Source: Chloroflexota bacterium (lineage in GTDB: Bacteria; Chloroflexota; Anaerolineae; Caldilineales; Caldilineaceae). From it: 5,368 nucleotides of DNA. The position numbers and the translations under genes were made by a program. Positions 5,188 to 5,368 of this stretch are shown piece after piece; position 1 is the first letter of the stretch, and each line of letters begins with the position of its first letter. The stretch is from the NCBI GenBank assembly GCA_003577365.1, contig QEUY01000329.1, positions 1 to 5,368 on the forward strand, written 5' to 3'. The notes below the pieces were generated by a model. That model saw nothing but the letters and a program-made list of their open reading frames with translations. It was not told the origin of the DNA and did no database searches.

Positions 5188-5272
5188 CTCTGCCCGGAGT
5201 CTCGCCTCGGTCTGGCCCGCGCGGGCGATCCGGCGCACCCGCGCCGCTTCCCCTGCTGGAAAGGAGGGGCCA
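5188..5272 (+). other. GC-rich spacer with two palindromes before the UroD-like gene
   Basis: The 85 bases hold a perfect 12-bp palindrome GCCCGCGCGGGC (5215-5226), then a 6-bp stem CGGCGC (5231-5236), loop ACCC, GCGCCG (5241-5246). A pyrimidine-rich stretch follows, but no T-tract. The spacer ends in a very strong ribosome binding site. The stem ends 14 bases before the Shine-Dalgarno sequence, so it could mark mRNA processing or limit transcription between the two genes. Chance pairing in GC-rich DNA is also possible. Confidence 0.5.
5261..5269 (+). promoter_or_regulatory. Strong Shine-Dalgarno sequence fixing the UroD-like start
   Basis: AAGGAGGGG contains the full GGAGG core (5263-5267) five bases before the ATG at 5273. 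It is the best ribosome binding site in the window and settles the start of the truncated last gene. Confidence 0.88.
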
Positions 5273-5368
5273 ATGAACTCGCGTGAACGCGTCCTCTGCG
5301 CCCTGGCCCTGGGGCAGCCCGACCGCGTGCCCTTTGTCGAAGGCGAAGTCAGCGATGTGATCGCGGCC
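5273..5368 (+). CDS. Uroporphyrinogen decarboxylase-like protein, N-terminus only (3' end outside window)
   Basis: Only 32 codons are present. They begin MNSRERVLCALALGQPDRVP, which fits the N-S/T-R-E-R-V-L-x-A-L-(4-5 residues)-PDRVP opening shared by uroporphyrinogen decarboxylase (HemE) relatives and especially by MtaA/CmuA-type corrinoid:coenzyme methyltransferases and other UroD-like proteins. The next residues, FVEGEVSDVIAA, do not decide between them; the zinc ligands and active-site residues of either subtype lie beyond the window. Pairing with DUF1638 favours the C1-metabolism branch over true haem synthesis. Transcription together with the DUF1638 gene is likely given the same strand and 85-base gap. 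Because so little is present, the family call is firm but the function is not. Confidence 0.8.
   Translation, partial: MNSRERVLCALALGQPDRVPFVEGEVSDVIAA

Noticed and set aside
4495..5238. A 247-codon open frame on the minus strand
   Set aside because: It is opposite the DUF1638 gene, whose conserved blocks are on the plus strand. The product resembles no family I know and has shadow-like composition.

Overview
This is a GC-rich, densely packed bacterial window with mostly plus-strand genes. The layout, short overlaps, repeat-bearing spacers and a DUF1638/uroporphyrinogen-decarboxylase-like pair would suit a Chloroflexota (Anaerolineae/Caldilineae-like) chromosome or metagenome bin. That placement is an inference; the window carries no rRNA or other decisive marker.

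Layout. Bases 1-375 are the 3' end of threonine synthase (thrC). It overlaps by 4 bases a tRNA (guanine-N7) methyltransferase (trmB, 372-1187) with an unusually long N-terminal extension. A 169-base spacer (1188-1356) then holds a dispersed CGCAAAGA-type repeat and a nested palindromic element with a 10-bp tandem duplication. Next come a beta-class DNA methyltransferase (1357-2982) with no restriction partner visible here, a small-molecule or glycolipid-type SAM methyltransferase (3009-3824), and a 70-residue conserved-looking hypothetical protein (3805-4017). The last overlaps both the gene before it and a convergent minus-strand VOC-fold gene (3984-4352). The divergent spacer 4353-4446 carries a second copy of the CGCAAAGA-type repeat. 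The final block is a DUF1638 protein (4447-5187), a GC-rich hairpin-bearing spacer, and the first 32 codons of a uroporphyrinogen decarboxylase-like gene (5273 to the window end).

How the genes work together. Three SAM-dependent methyltransferases lie in a row, acting on tRNA, on DNA and on an unknown, probably small or lipid-linked substrate. They look like housekeeping or accessory neighbours rather than one pathway. The most pathway-like unit is DUF1638 plus the UroD-like gene. UroD-like proteins of this kind often belong to corrinoid-dependent methyl transfer (the MtaA/CmuA type) rather than haem synthesis, and the DUF1638 protein may serve in the same C1 route. I found no CRISPR array, tRNA or rRNA gene, transposase or clear intrinsic terminator. 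The most interesting uncharacterised material is the nested palindrome at 1232-1299, the repeat pair, the DUF1638/UroD-like pair and the orphan DNA methyltransferase.
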